Part shown: positions 36,953 through 44,146 of the stretch, one piece after another
Layout: each line of letters begins with the position of its first letter
Numbering within the stretch: position 1 is the first letter of the stretch
Source of the DNA: a virus
IMG/VR virus record: IMGVR_UViG_3300030109_005625
Location: 346 to 63,446 of that record
DNA length: 63,101 nucleotides
Strand: one strand, 5' to 3'
The notes under the pieces: model-generated
Told to the model about the DNA's origin: nothing
Seen by the model: the letters and a program-made list of their open reading frames with translations, nothing else
Databases searched by the model: none
Position numbers and translations under genes: made by a program

Positions 36953-36983
36953 ACAAAATAATTACGAACTAGTTTGGATAATA
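36953..36983 (+). promoter_or_regulatory. 31-base early promoter-like element, copy 3
   Basis: ACAAA-N6-ACGA-N8-GGATAATA, perfect in the conserved blocks. A tiny ATG reading frame (MKTMLN then stop) starts 4 bases after it. The real gene starts 39 bases on at 37023. Confidence 0.75.
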
Positions 36984-37022
36984 ATAATGAAAACAATGTT
37001 AAACTAAATAAATATAAATAAT

Positions 37023-37277
37023 ATGAAAGAAAAAATATCAACTCAAACAATTCAATCAAAAAGATTTGTAGTAAGAAAATCACTAATTGGTAAAAATGTA
37101 ACAATTGAATTTAAAAATAAAAAAGGTAATACAATAACTTATAATCACGACATAGTGTGGGGTATTATGAAAGATAAACTAAGTGTAATGCCATGTTGGT
37201 TAAAGTACAAAAGTTATACTGCTACTAATAATATTCCAATGATATGTAGAAATACTGACTTAGTAGAAATGATATAA
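37023..37277 (+). CDS. Small early protein A' (paralog of A)
   Basis: 84 residues. The core KRFVVRKSLIGKNVTIEF, TYNHDIVW and the end region NNIPMICR align directly with the 69-residue gene A at 36364. It has a longer N-terminus (MKEKISTQTIQS) and a C-terminal extension (NTDLVEMI). It is behind copy 3 of the promoter-like element. The paired duplication A-B-A'-B' suggests one block copied to another. Function unknown. Confidence 0.7.
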   Translation: MKEKISTQTIQSKRFVVRKSLIGKNVTIEFKNKKGNTITYNHDIVWGIMKDKLSVMPCWLKYKSYTATNNIPMICRNTDLVEMI

Positions 37278-37469
37278 TCTACTGGTTTCTTTATAACTCG
37301 GACTCGATAAATACCTCGATTGAAGTACAGATTAGGTCGAAGTGAGTCAAGACATAGTTCGACTTGTTTAGTGTCTTATAAATAATGTGAACAAGTAAAA
37401 GGTAGATACAGACTTCTAAGTGGTGTACATGTGGAATCGAAGACCACCCTACTACTAAAATATAATACT
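37278..37469 (+). other. Structured non-coding interval between A' and the next gene
   Basis: 192 bases without a convincing protein gene but with many complementary segments: AAGACA/TGTCTT (around 37349-37377), GACTTGTT/AACAAGT (around 37361-37397), TCGAA/TTCGA and GTGGT/ACCAC (around 37420-37447). Base composition is less AT-rich than the flanks. It may be a small RNA or long structured leader. It lacks tRNA hallmarks. Confidence 0.5.
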
Positions 37470-37583
37470 ATGATTATAATAAATAAAATTACTGGAAGAG
37501 ATATATCTCGTGAGTACCTCGCTTTAATGAAAGGTATAATAACTAGTGAAGAGTTTGAGTTAATAACAATGACACTTAAATAA
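37470..37583 (+). CDS. Very small early protein
   Basis: 37 residues (MIIINKITGRDISREYLALM..., ending TMTLK). It follows the structured interval directly and precedes copy 4 of the promoter-like element by 6 bases. It is a short hydrophobic/charged helix with no known family. It is too short for confidence, but it is in a clear gene slot with no competing frame. Confidence 0.5.
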   Translation: MIIINKITGRDISREYLALMKGIITSEEFELITMTLK

Positions 37584-37589
37584 TTTATT

Positions 37590-37620
37590 ACAAATTAAAT
37601 ACGAATAAACTTGGATAATA
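37590..37620 (+). promoter_or_regulatory. 31-base early promoter-like element, copy 4
   Basis: ACAAA-N6-ACGA-N8-GGATAATA, perfect in the conserved blocks; 14 bases before gene B'. Confidence 0.75.
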
Positions 37621-37634
37621 AAATAAAATTAAAT

Positions 37635-37787
37635 ATGAATACAATAAAATTCCTTAAAAATAATAATATCAAACTAAATAATACAATATACAAAGCATAT
37701 ACTATATGTGAGTTACCACCAAAGTTTGGTACAGATGAAATAACTACATGGTTTAACTATAAAGGCTTTACTTATGTCGCAGAATAA
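37635..37787 (+). CDS. Small early protein B' (paralog of B)
   Basis: 50 residues, MNTIKFLKNNN then KLNNTIYKAYTICELPPKF, matching gene B in the KLNN.IY...I..LP core and the FNYKGFTYV end. It overlaps the next gene by 14 bases (start at 37774). It is behind copy 4 of the promoter-like element. Confidence 0.6.
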   Translation: MNTIKFLKNNNIKLNNTIYKAYTICELPPKFGTDEITTWFNYKGFTYVAE

Positions 37788-37935
37788 AAAACAAAATAAA
37801 GAAAAATACAAAGTAACTAAACAAAGTAACTCTGAAGCTCAAGCAATATTTGCTATGATACAAATGGAAAAGCAGCGTAAAGCAAACAAACCGCCTGCTG
37901 CTTGGCCTAATAATAATAGAGATGGACTAGATTAA
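37774..37935 (+). CDS. Small early protein, Lys/Gln/Asn-rich
   Basis: 53 residues, MSQNKKQNKEKY..., with a helical centre (EAQAIFAMIQMEKQRKA) and a Pro/Asn-rich C-terminus (PPAAWPNNNRDGLD). It overlaps the previous gene by 14 bases, so it is likely translated by coupling. Function unknown. Confidence 0.55.
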   Translation: MSQNKKQNKEKYKVTKQSNSEAQAIFAMIQMEKQRKANKPPAAWPNNNRDGLD

Positions 37936-37944
37936 ATATAAATT

Positions 37945-38202
37945 ATGCAAAAAGTAAAACAAAATTATGTAGCAGAGTTCATAGTTGCAGGTGCAGTAGC
38001 AATGGCATTGTTAACTTCATGCGAAGTAGGTACAAAATCTAACGCAATGCCAGCTGTTCACCCGTTATACAATGAATTTAGCGAAGAAGAAAAAGGAGTT
38101 TATAACACGCTTAACGCAAAAGATAGAGAAGTTATTAACAGAAATACTGAAATTTATCAACTACGTCAAGCGCTAGATACAAATTTTCATTATGACTGGT
38201 AA
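37945..38202 (+). CDS. Phage-encoded lipoprotein 1
   Basis: 85 residues. A hydrophobic segment (12-25) ends in ALLTSC with Cys26 in a lipobox (LLTSC), followed by a polar domain with a coiled-coil-like C-terminus. It should be lipid-anchored in a host membrane, probably the outer leaflet side of the periplasm. Overlaps the second lipoprotein by 11 bases. Early phage lipoproteins often act in superinfection exclusion or envelope modification; that role is inference. Confidence 0.7.
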   Translation: MQKVKQNYVAEFIVAGAVAMALLTSCEVGTKSNAMPAVHPLYNEFSEEEKGVYNTLNAKDREVINRNTEIYQLRQALDTNFHYDW

Positions 38203-38350
38203 AATAATAACAATATTAGCAATAATTGCACTCTGCTCTTGTAAGACTACAAAAAAAGAGCCTGTAAAGTGCTGTAATAAAGAAACTGCCCACGCTTTGT
38301 GGGATTGTGGTGAAGAAATAGATTATAAACATAAAGAATTAATTAAATGA
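38192..38350 (+). CDS. Phage-encoded lipoprotein 2
   Basis: 52 residues, MTGKIITILAIIALCSCKTT, with Cys17 in a lipobox-like ALCSC and a mature part of only 36 residues containing three or more Cys (KCCN...WDCG). It overlaps its neighbours at 11 and 4 bases. An adjacent pair of tiny lipoproteins suggests a joint envelope function. Rz1-like lysis proteins are an alternative but the gene is early and on the other strand from lysis. Confidence 0.65.
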   Translation: MTGKIITILAIIALCSCKTTKKEPVKCCNKETAHALWDCGEEIDYKHKELIK

Positions 38351-38538
38351 TGAACTATATAACAGTGTTGGACTTTGAAACAGGTCAAGTATGTCAATAT
38401 AATATTGGATTTCAAGTAAATAAACTTGGTTGGAATCCTGATGCTGAAAGTATGGAAGAATACTTAACAAGCAAAGGTCACAACTTAAATAACTGTGAGT
38501 GGATGTGTCACAAAACAAATACGATACACCACGGATAA
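38347..38538 (+). CDS. Small early protein, unrecognised
   Basis: 63 residues, MMNYITVLDFETGQV..., with an acidic middle and Cys/His near the end (NNCEWMCHKTNTIHHG). It starts with ATGATG. The stop (TAA) lies inside copy 5 of the promoter-like element, so the end of this gene and the next gene's promoter share DNA. Function unknown; a single CxxxC...HH could bind a metal. Confidence 0.6.
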   Translation: MMNYITVLDFETGQVCQYNIGFQVNKLGWNPDAESMEEYLTSKGHNLNNCEWMCHKTNTIHHG

Positions 38539-38540
38539 TA
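38510..38540 (+). promoter_or_regulatory. 31-base early promoter-like element, copy 5
   Basis: ACAAA-N6-ACGA-N8-GGATAATA, perfect in the conserved blocks. It overlaps the end and stop codon of the previous gene and lies 16 bases before the zinc-finger gene. Confidence 0.75.
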
Positions 38541-38556
38541 TATATAAATAATAAAT

Positions 38557-38769
38557 ATGAACTGTATAAAATGTAATGCTATAATACCTTCAGGCAGAGT
38601 TAATCTTGGCTACAAAACCTGTGTCAACTGTTCTACTGTCGAGCAATATGGCTGTGCGCCAATCACTTATCATAAAACTGGTAATTCTATCCAGATTATG
38701 TCGGCAAGTGACGCAGCTAAAATTGCTAAGTTAACTCAGCGAAGAGGTTATGGTACAATGTTAAAATAA
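38557..38769 (+). CDS. Small DksA/TraR-type zinc-finger protein
   Basis: 70 residues. The N-terminus has CIKCNAIIPSGRVNLGYKTCVNC (Cys3, Cys6 and a second pair at about Cys22, Cys25), similar to the C-terminal zinc finger of DksA/TraR (CxxC..IP..R.......CxxC). The rest is polar and ends in RRGYGTMLK. DksA-type proteins act on RNA polymerase, so it may modulate host transcription. Zinc motif seen directly; role by family analogy. Confidence 0.7.
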   Translation: MNCIKCNAIIPSGRVNLGYKTCVNCSTVEQYGCAPITYHKTGNSIQIMSASDAAKIAKLTQRRGYGTMLK

Positions 38770-38778
38770 TTAAGTAAT

Positions 38779-39324
38779 ATGAAAACAATATACAAAGGCG
38801 ACACCCGCTATGAAAAGGTGTATGAACAAATGCAACTACTTGGTATTCAAGATGTTAGCACTGAAAGACAAGTAAAAAATGGTACAATAGTCTGGAGACT
38901 ACCAATACTATCAGACAAGCCAGGTGAGTACGTAGAATATGCTTCATTTAAAAGTGGCTACGTACGTAATCAAGGTGTTGACTGTCATAGTAATTGGCAA
39001 ATTAATAAACGTTGTATGAGTGAACCAATGTACTACCCAGAATATGAGTGGAAAAACGGTTATCAAGTAAAAACAGGTAAATATTTAAAATATCAAGTTC
39101 GTACTTGTGAAAAAATACTAGTAGAAATTGATAGATTAGAGTATATGTTAAAGTATATCATTAAAAACGAGTACATTAAAAAAGCTAACAGAGTACAAGA
39201 AGGTAAGTTTGTACCAAAATGGAAGTACGATGATTTACAAAAAAGTAAAAAAATTGGCTGGAATTATGGTAATCAAGATGAAATATCAGTAACTATTAAC
39301 GGTCATAGATATAATTTAACATGA
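38779..39324 (+). CDS. Early protein, unrecognised
   Basis: 181 residues. The N-terminal half is mixed, with a Cys-containing loop, a Trp/Tyr-rich motif (EPMYYPEYEWKNGYQV at about 92-107) and a long helix (KILVEIDRLEYMLKYIIKNE). It overlaps the next gene by 4 bases (ATGA). No domain is recognised. Confidence 0.65.
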   Translation: MKTIYKGDTRYEKVYEQMQLLGIQDVSTERQVKNGTIVWRLPILSDKPGEYVEYASFKSGYVRNQGVDCHSNWQINKRCMSEPMYYPEYEWKNGYQVKTGKYLKYQVRTCEKILVEIDRLEYMLKYIIKNEYIKKANRVQEGKFVPKWKYDDLQKSKKIGWNYGNQDEISVTINGHRYNLT

Positions 39325-39440
39325 GTCCGTGGAAATTAGTAGCTCAACTCGGTATATATACTGATGAGCAAATAGAAGAAATGACGTGGGCTGAGTGCGT
39401 TGAAATATTAGAAGCAGAAGCAAATGAAACTAAACAATAA
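39321..39440 (+). CDS. Very small early protein
   Basis: 39 residues, MSPWKLVAQLGIYTDEQ..., mostly helical and acidic. It starts inside the stop of the previous gene and ends 16 bases inside the next gene. Coupled frames support it, but function is unknown. Confidence 0.5.
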   Translation: MSPWKLVAQLGIYTDEQIEEMTWAECVEILEAEANETKQ

Positions 39441-39573
39441 ACACAAAAGAGCTGTCAAAAGGCGAGTAGATCTCGAGCAAGGTGTTAGACCACCTGGCAG
39501 CTCTGTGTTTGTAAATAAAAAGAAATATAATAGAAAAAATAAACACAAACAAAATACGACTGAAGAAGGATAA
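39424..39573 (+). CDS. Very small basic early protein
   Basis: 49 residues, strongly basic (Lys/Arg/Asn-rich), MKLNNKHKRAVKRRVDLEQG..., ending TTEEG. Its stop lies inside copy 6 of the promoter-like element. It could bind nucleic acid. Function unknown. Confidence 0.5.
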   Translation: MKLNNKHKRAVKRRVDLEQGVRPPGSSVFVNKKKYNRKNKHKQNTTEEG

Positions 39574-39575
39574 TA
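39545..39575 (+). promoter_or_regulatory. 31-base early promoter-like element, copy 6
   Basis: ACAAA-N6-ACGA-N8-GGATAATA, perfect in the conserved blocks. The stop codon of the previous gene is in its GGATAAT. The next gene starts 39 bases on at 39615. Confidence 0.75.
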
Positions 39576-39614
39576 ATAATATAAACAAATGTCTAACTAA
39601 TTAAATTAAATAAA

Positions 39615-39980
39615 ATGATAAAAGATTTAGAAAACAAAAAAGCTGCGTTAGAGCTTTTACAAAACGAAACTAACGAAAAACTAAATGATTATAAGCAACA
39701 AGTATCTATAATACAAAAGCAAATAGAAGATTATAATAAACCAGAGCTAACACCAAAACAGCTAGATGATATTCAAGAAGCTATTGAAGATGCTGTAGGT
39801 ACTTATAGCTTTGATAATGTAGACGATTATGATGTAGAGTTTTGCTTAGATTATGACGGTAGAGTAGCATTAGATAATATTAGCTTAAACGACACATACG
39901 ATTTAGTAGAAAGAATAGTAAGAAGAATACATAGCTTATTTAAAGAAGCTGATGCACCTAAAGAAACTGAAGATGCTTAG
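39615..39980 (+). CDS. Early coiled-coil protein
   Basis: 121 residues. Residues 1-55 are an amphipathic coiled-coil helix (MIKDLENKKAALELLQNETN and onward). The C-terminal half is acidic with a helix-rich DDYDVEFCLDYDGRV region. It lies behind copy 6 of the promoter-like element and before the two structured RNAs. Function unknown. Confidence 0.6.
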   Translation: MIKDLENKKAALELLQNETNEKLNDYKQQVSIIQKQIEDYNKPELTPKQLDDIQEAIEDAVGTYSFDNVDDYDVEFCLDYDGRVALDNISLNDTYDLVERIVRRIHSLFKEADAPKETEDA

Positions 39981-39994
39981 TTAGCATTGTTTTC

Positions 39995-40067
39995 AAAGAG
40001 GCAGGGCGCGAGGTGAGTAACCGCGGCGTAAGCAAAGGTATCTGACTCGCTTGCCTGTCTCTTTTTT
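39995..40067 (+). ncRNA. T-tailed structured RNA 1
   Basis: An 11-pair outer stem (39995-40005 with 40054-40064, one G-U) continues into GCGAG/CTCGC (40008-40012 with 40046-40050), with a 33-base top containing a GTAA loop flanked by GC/GC. It ends in TTTTTT, a typical terminator-like 3' end. The interval has no ORF and is far more G+C-rich than its flanks. It could be an independent small RNA or a structured terminator behind the coiled-coil gene. Confidence 0.6.
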
Positions 40068-40074
40068 ACAAAAT

Positions 40075-40142
40075 AAAACGACAGGTAGTGTACTAGTAAG
40101 TGTCTCCTAGGCTCGCACCGAACGGCACTAACCCTCGTTTTT
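40075..40142 (+). ncRNA. T-tailed structured RNA 2
   Basis: A 14-pair stem of 7, 3 and 4 pairs: AAAACGA/TCGTTTT (40075-40081 with 40135-40141), then GGT/ACC and AGTG/CACT. It ends in TTTTT. It follows RNA 1 by 7 bases and leads into promoter-like copy 7. The sequence at its 5' side (ACAAAATAAAACGA) resembles the start of the promoter-like element, one base shorter and lacking GGATAATA. Confidence 0.6.
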
Positions 40143-40173
40143 ACAAATTAAATACGAATACTAACGGATAATA
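40143..40173 (+). promoter_or_regulatory. 31-base early promoter-like element, copy 7
   Basis: ACAAA-N6-ACGA-N8-GGATAATA, perfect in the conserved blocks, only 5 bases before the next ATG. Confidence 0.75.
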
Positions 40174-40178
40174 TAAAT

Positions 40179-40472
40179 ATGAAAAATAAAAAATACCTTA
40201 CACCAAAACACGTGTTAGAATATTTTCTACACAGGTCAAATGAACCAATCAGACATTGCCACAAAGCACTAGCTGCTGCTTGCAATGATATATCTAACGA
40301 ATTAGATTATGATAATCCACTAGACATGTTAAAGTTATTATGCTTTAATGATGAAATACCTAGCTTACATACACATAGCTATGGTTTTCATACTGCAACT
40401 GGTAGAAATATAATAACCTCGTTACAAGATCACTATTACGAAGTAAAAGACATAACACCAATACAAAAATAA
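40179..40472 (+). CDS. Early protein, unrecognised
   Basis: 97 residues, His-rich (HTHSYGFHTATG at about 67-78) with several helices. Start chosen because it is 5 bases behind promoter-like copy 7. It is followed by the next gene with a one-base gap. No family recognised. Confidence 0.6.
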   Translation: MKNKKYLTPKHVLEYFLHRSNEPIRHCHKALAAACNDISNELDYDNPLDMLKLLCFNDEIPSLHTHSYGFHTATGRNIITSLQDHYYEVKDITPIQK

Positions 40473-40473
40473 T

Positions 40474-40836
40474 ATGGCAACAAGAAGTATAATAAGATTT
40501 GCTAAACGTGAAGACGGAGTATCGTTTAGTGAGCATCCAGATAGTTTTGATGCGCAATTTTATGCACACTGGGACGGTTATCCTGAACATAGAGGTATAG
40601 AAATAGCTAAGTCAATACTAAATAGCTCAAAAATAGAAGGTTGGGAAATAGATTTTTTATCTACAAGACACTGTGATTTAGAGTATTGTTATTATGTTTG
40701 GCAACATCCACTCAAAGAAACTTGGATAAGTATATTTGAAGGTTATGGTGTAGCTGAAGATTTAAAATGTATATTCGTAGGTAAACCACAAGAGTTAATT
40801 GATAAATACAAAGAAGATACGAACGATGACGGATAA
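40474..40836 (+). CDS. Early protein with a TRSIIRF ... HWDGYPE pattern
   Basis: 120 residues. The pattern MATRSIIRF, then YAHWDGYPEHRG (about 31-42) is typical of a family of small phage proteins of unknown function (MATRST..., WDGYPEG). A C-terminal IFVGKPQELIDKYK helix follows. The end EDTNDDG and stop lie in copy 8 of the promoter-like element. Function unknown. Confidence 0.6.
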   Translation: MATRSIIRFAKREDGVSFSEHPDSFDAQFYAHWDGYPEHRGIEIAKSILNSSKIEGWEIDFLSTRHCDLEYCYYVWQHPLKETWISIFEGYGVAEDLKCIFVGKPQELIDKYKEDTNDDG

Positions 40837-40838
40837 TA
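40808..40838 (+). promoter_or_regulatory. 31-base early promoter-like element, copy 8
   Basis: ACAAA-N6-ACGA-N8-GGATAATA, perfect in the conserved blocks, inside the end of the previous gene and 11 bases before the next ATG (40850). Confidence 0.75.
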
Positions 40839-40849
40839 ATATAAATAAA

Positions 40850-41134
40850 ATGACTGAAAAAGAATTAAATATGTTAGCAACTAAAATTGTTAGTCGTATG
40901 ATGAAAATAAAGTCTATGGAAGACTGGTTTAATCATATAGAGTCTACTGCTCAAGCAGCTAACAGTGACTATAGCCAGTTAAACTTGTCTGAAGAAGTTG
41001 AAGCTTTAGGTGAAGCTGCAAAGCTTATGACACTAATGAATATACTACAAGAAGATGAAGAGTACGAAAAATGTGCTATAATTAAAAGACGTATGAAAGT
41101 TGTTAACAAAATACTAAATAAATATAAAAAATGA
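40850..41134 (+). CDS. Small early helical protein
   Basis: 94 residues from the ATG at 40850, chosen because it follows promoter-like copy 8; an upstream ATG at 40799 would lie inside the previous gene. It is helical with an acidic middle (SEEVEALGEAAKLMTLMNIL at about 46-65) and a basic end (MKVVNKILNKYKK). It overlaps the ligase gene by 4 bases. Function unknown. Confidence 0.6.
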   Translation: MTEKELNMLATKIVSRMMKIKSMEDWFNHIESTAQAANSDYSQLNLSEEVEALGEAAKLMTLMNILQEDEEYEKCAIIKRRMKVVNKILNKYKK

Positions 41135-42012
41135 TGAGAAAAAAACCAATGCTAGCTTACCCGGTAAGCGATAAACCAATTAACTATGATGAACCAGTAT
41201 TTATGCAACCAAAGCTTGATGGCGTTAGATGTTTGATACAAGCTGATAAAAGAGGTGACAAAAGCCAGTTAGGCTATTTAAAAGTTACAGCATATTCACG
41301 TACTGGTAAAGAGTGGAAAAATATTGACCACATACTAAACCAGCTTACACCTTTCTTTGATAAACACCCTAATGTTATACTCGATGGCGAGTTGTATAAT
41401 CATGATTTTAAAGATGATTTTGAGTCTATAATATCTATGGTCAGAAAAACAAAACCAACAGACGAGGACAGGCTTATATCAGCTAAGAACGTACAGTTTC
41501 ATTGTTATGATATAGTTGATGAAGTACTCACGTTCGATCAACGTATACATTTTGTAAAAAACTCTTTAATGTTATTAGGTGATAGTATACATACTGTGCA
41601 TACTATGAGTATTTCATCTCATGAAAACGCATTAACCTTTCACGAAAGCTACAAAGCTGGCGGTTACGAAGGTTCTATTGTACGTACTAACGATACTTAT
41701 CAATGTAAGCGTTCTCATAATCTACGTAAGTTCAAAGACTTTAGCGATACTGAAGCTACTATTATAGGTTTTGTCGAAGGTAAAGGTAAACGTAAAGGTA
41801 CACTAGGTAAATTCCTTATGTGTGATGCTGATGGTATAGAGTTTGGTTGTCCACCAGGTAAAGGCTACAATTACAAAGATTTAAAAGCTTTATTACATAG
41901 AGCTCAATGGTATGTAGATCACAAAGCAACAGCTACATTTACATACTTTGAAAGAACTAAAGCAAATAGCTACAGGCATCCATTATTTAAATGTATTAGA
42001 GATTATGAATAA
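41131..42012 (+). CDS. ATP-dependent DNA ligase
   Basis: 293 residues, a small ligase. It has the nucleotidyltransferase motif PKLDGVR with catalytic Lys28 (KLDG), motif III-type GEL, YEGSIVR, and an LRKFKDF segment of motif V. Only a minimal C-terminal OB-like region follows. It seals nicks in replicating or recombining phage DNA. It is one gene after promoter-like copy 8, so it is likely an early or middle gene, and it overlaps the next gene by 8 bases. Confidence 0.88.
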   Translation: MMRKKPMLAYPVSDKPINYDEPVFMQPKLDGVRCLIQADKRGDKSQLGYLKVTAYSRTGKEWKNIDHILNQLTPFFDKHPNVILDGELYNHDFKDDFESIISMVRKTKPTDEDRLISAKNVQFHCYDIVDEVLTFDQRIHFVKNSLMLLGDSIHTVHTMSISSHENALTFHESYKAGGYEGSIVRTNDTYQCKRSHNLRKFKDFSDTEATIIGFVEGKGKRKGTLGKFLMCDADGIEFGCPPGKGYNYKDLKALLHRAQWYVDHKATATFTYFERTKANSYRHPLFKCIRDYE

Positions 42013-42133
42013 AAAATTAAAACAAAGAATTAAAGAATTTAATAAAATTAAATTTAATAACAACAATAGTAAAAGAATAATAGTCGCATCGTTAAAACCA
42101 AATGTGACAAAAGCTATTGAGACTAATAAGTAA
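42005..42133 (+). CDS. Very small basic protein
   Basis: 42 residues from the ATG at 42005, which overlaps the ligase end. It is very basic (Lys/Asn/Ile-rich: MNKKLKQRIKEFNKIKF...). An upstream in-frame ATG at 41948 lies inside the ligase and is less likely. It could bind nucleic acid. Function unknown. Confidence 0.5.
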   Translation: MNKKLKQRIKEFNKIKFNNNNSKRIIVASLKPNVTKAIETNK

Positions 42134-42140
42134 CAGGCTA

Positions 42141-42767
42141 ATGTCACAAAGAAACCTTAAATACCTTAACACTAACCGTATCGTATATAGACGATTGCCA
42201 CTCACAGACAAACCAACGCAAGAAACTGATGTGTATATGTATTATGAAAATGGTACATACCAATGCTATGAGTTGTTTAGGTCATCAGCAAAGATAACTA
42301 CTTATAAATCTTTGAAGTGGCATTTGTTAGTGTTATGGTATTTAAACCCACAACTTGATCAAGACCAGTTTGCGGCACTAGCTTTTTGCTTATGCACTAA
42401 ACATAATGGTTTTGTATCTTTTAACATACATGATAATTTACTACGTAAAATTATATATGAAGTTAGTATGATGGATTTAGATGCGGCTCCTAAAAATAGA
42501 CTACGTAAAGTTATATTTAAACCATTTACAGGTTTAACAAAAGAGGAAAAACTTAAAATTGTAGGCTCATTAATAGGTAGGTCTAAACGTATACACCCTG
42601 ATGATATATACGAGTGTATGTTAGATTTAAATGACATGGGTAAAAAAATAACTATAGGTAGAGTAGCAGATTTATTAGACTGCTCAAAAAGAACAATACA
42701 TAGAAATATGTGTGTAGAATTAAAAAGAGAAAAAGAATTATTAAACAAACAAAATGAAAAAGTATAA
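42141..42767 (+). CDS. DNA-binding regulator-like protein next to the sigma gene
   Basis: 208 residues from the ATG at 42141, seven bases after the small basic gene; an ATG at 42117 would overlap it. The N-terminal part is mixed. The C-terminus (about 175-195) has a helix-turn-helix pattern VADLLDCSKRTIHRNM followed by a basic helix. It overlaps the sigma gene by 14 bases, so the two are co-regulated. It may control or assist late transcription. The HTH is seen; the role is inferred from context. Confidence 0.65.
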   Translation: MSQRNLKYLNTNRIVYRRLPLTDKPTQETDVYMYYENGTYQCYELFRSSAKITTYKSLKWHLLVLWYLNPQLDQDQFAALAFCLCTKHNGFVSFNIHDNLLRKIIYEVSMMDLDAAPKNRLRKVIFKPFTGLTKEEKLKIVGSLIGRSKRIHPDDIYECMLDLNDMGKKITIGRVADLLDCSKRTIHRNMCVELKREKELLNKQNEKV

Positions 42768-43503
42768 TATAAAAAACTATATTAGATATAAATTAGATTT
42801 AGAAAGAGCTATTAAAAGATTAGATGAAACTAAACAATGGCATGAGTTAAATAGATCAGATTTAATAACAAGCTTTATGCCGCTTGTAGAAAACATAGGT
42901 AGAAAATTTGCTACATCACAACAAGCTAGTGGCGTTATGAGTATATTAGATATACTACAAGAAGGTAATGCTGGTCTTACTAAAGCTATAGATAAGGTTG
43001 ATTGGGAAGTTGTATATGACTCTGATGATCCTGAAAAAACTATTAAATCTTTTTTATCTAAAAGAATTAAAGGTGCAATACGTAGAGGTATTGATAAAAA
43101 CAGAGGTAGCATGCGTTTACCTGAACATAAACTAAACGAAATACGTAAGTCAGACGGTAAGAAAGCTGTTGAGTTATTTTTTAACTCTGTGTTTACAAGT
43201 ATTGAAGAGCAAGAGCAAGACAGTAAAATATTTCAAATACCAGATAACTCAAATGAATATAACAACGCGATGTTAAACACTTACTTATTAAGTATACTTA
43301 AATTACATTTAGATATTAAAGAGTATGATGTGCTACGTATGAGTTATGGTCTTGACTGTGATAAATGTAATGCTACTAAAATAGCTAATCATTTAGGTAT
43401 ACAAGGTAGCAGTTCTTATGTACGTGTTTCGCAATTAAAAAAGCAAGCAATACAAAAACTTATAGATAACGTTGACGCTTCGCAAGTGATTGATTTTCTG
43501 TAA
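42754..43503 (+). CDS. Phage RNA polymerase sigma factor
   Basis: 249 residues. Residues 35-95 have a sigma-70 region 2-type pattern (LITSFMPLVENIGRKFA, then SILDILQEGNAGL.KAIDK). Residues 190-240 have a region 4-type helix-turn-helix (YDVLRMSYGL, then KIANHLGIQGSSSYVRVSQL). Middle region 3 is short. It should direct host RNA polymerase to phage promoters, probably late ones. The promoter-like element may instead be read by host or an early factor; which sigma reads it is unknown. Confidence 0.8.
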   Translation: MKKYNIKNYIRYKLDLERAIKRLDETKQWHELNRSDLITSFMPLVENIGRKFATSQQASGVMSILDILQEGNAGLTKAIDKVDWEVVYDSDDPEKTIKSFLSKRIKGAIRRGIDKNRGSMRLPEHKLNEIRKSDGKKAVELFFNSVFTSIEEQEQDSKIFQIPDNSNEYNNAMLNTYLLSILKLHLDIKEYDVLRMSYGLDCDKCNATKIANHLGIQGSSSYVRVSQLKKQAIQKLIDNVDASQVIDFL

Positions 43504-43564
43504 GTTATATAATTAAAAGTGAATAATTAATGTGTAACTATATATATACAAACCCAGTAAACCT

Positions 43565-44146
43565 ATGAAAGAACTAAACCAAAAATTAGCTCAAATACAA
43601 ACAGAGCTTAAAGTTAAAAAATCGAGTTACAACTCGTTCGGTAAATATTATTTCCGTAAAGCAGAGGATATACTAGAAGCAGTAAAACCTTTTTTACTTA
43701 AACACGAAGTTTCAGTAACAATAGACGAGGATATACTAGCAACAGATCCTGTTCCAATGCTAAAATCAACAGCCATTATTTCCGATGGCAAAAATCAAAT
43801 ACAAACAACAGCAATAGTCGGTGTAGACTTAAATCAAAAAGGTATGCAAGCAGCACAACAGTTTGGCGCAGCATCATCTTACGGTAAAAAGTATGCACTT
43901 GGTAATTTGTTTTTAATCGATGATACACAAGATGCCGACGGTAATAATAACCACGGTAAATCTAAAGCTGTGTCTAAAATTAAACAAGCGGCTAAGTCTG
44001 AGATTACTAGAAATCAATTTACTAAAGCTGTTGACTATGTTAAATCAGGTGGTGATATTGAAACTATAAAAACAAAATACAAGATTACCACCGATCAAGA
44101 AAATTATTTAAATGAACAAAGAAAAGATACTACAAAAGCTTCGTAA
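43565..44146 (+). CDS. erf: ERF-family single-strand annealing recombinase
   Basis: 193 residues. It has the ERF pattern: an N-terminal helix with ELNQKLAQIQTELK, then YYFRKAEDILEAVKPFL, then the core QFGAASSYGKKYALGNLFLIDD followed by Asp-rich DTQDADG. A variable, helix-rich C-terminus follows (about 140-193). ERF proteins anneal ssDNA for phage recombination and replication. It overlaps the exonuclease gene by 35 bases, forming a classic exonuclease-annealing pair. Confidence 0.85.
   Translation: MKELNQKLAQIQTELKVKKSSYNSFGKYYFRKAEDILEAVKPFLLKHEVSVTIDEDILATDPVPMLKSTAIISDGKNQIQTTAIVGVDLNQKGMQAAQQFGAASSYGKKYALGNLFLIDDTQDADGNNNHGKSKAVSKIKQAAKSEITRNQFTKAVDYVKSGGDIETIKTKYKITTDQENYLNEQRKDTTKAS

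Noticed and set aside
37278-37469. tRNA gene in the structured interval
   Set aside because: No acceptor/T-arm pattern (GTTCNANNC with flanking stems in the right spacing) or CCA-type end is visible.
36244-42147. GTGACA...TGTCAC inverted pairs near 36244-36289 and 42104-42147, spaced 34 and 32 bases
   Set aside because: The second site is explained by coding sequence (start ATGTCACAA of the gene at 42141), so two copies are not enough to claim an operator.
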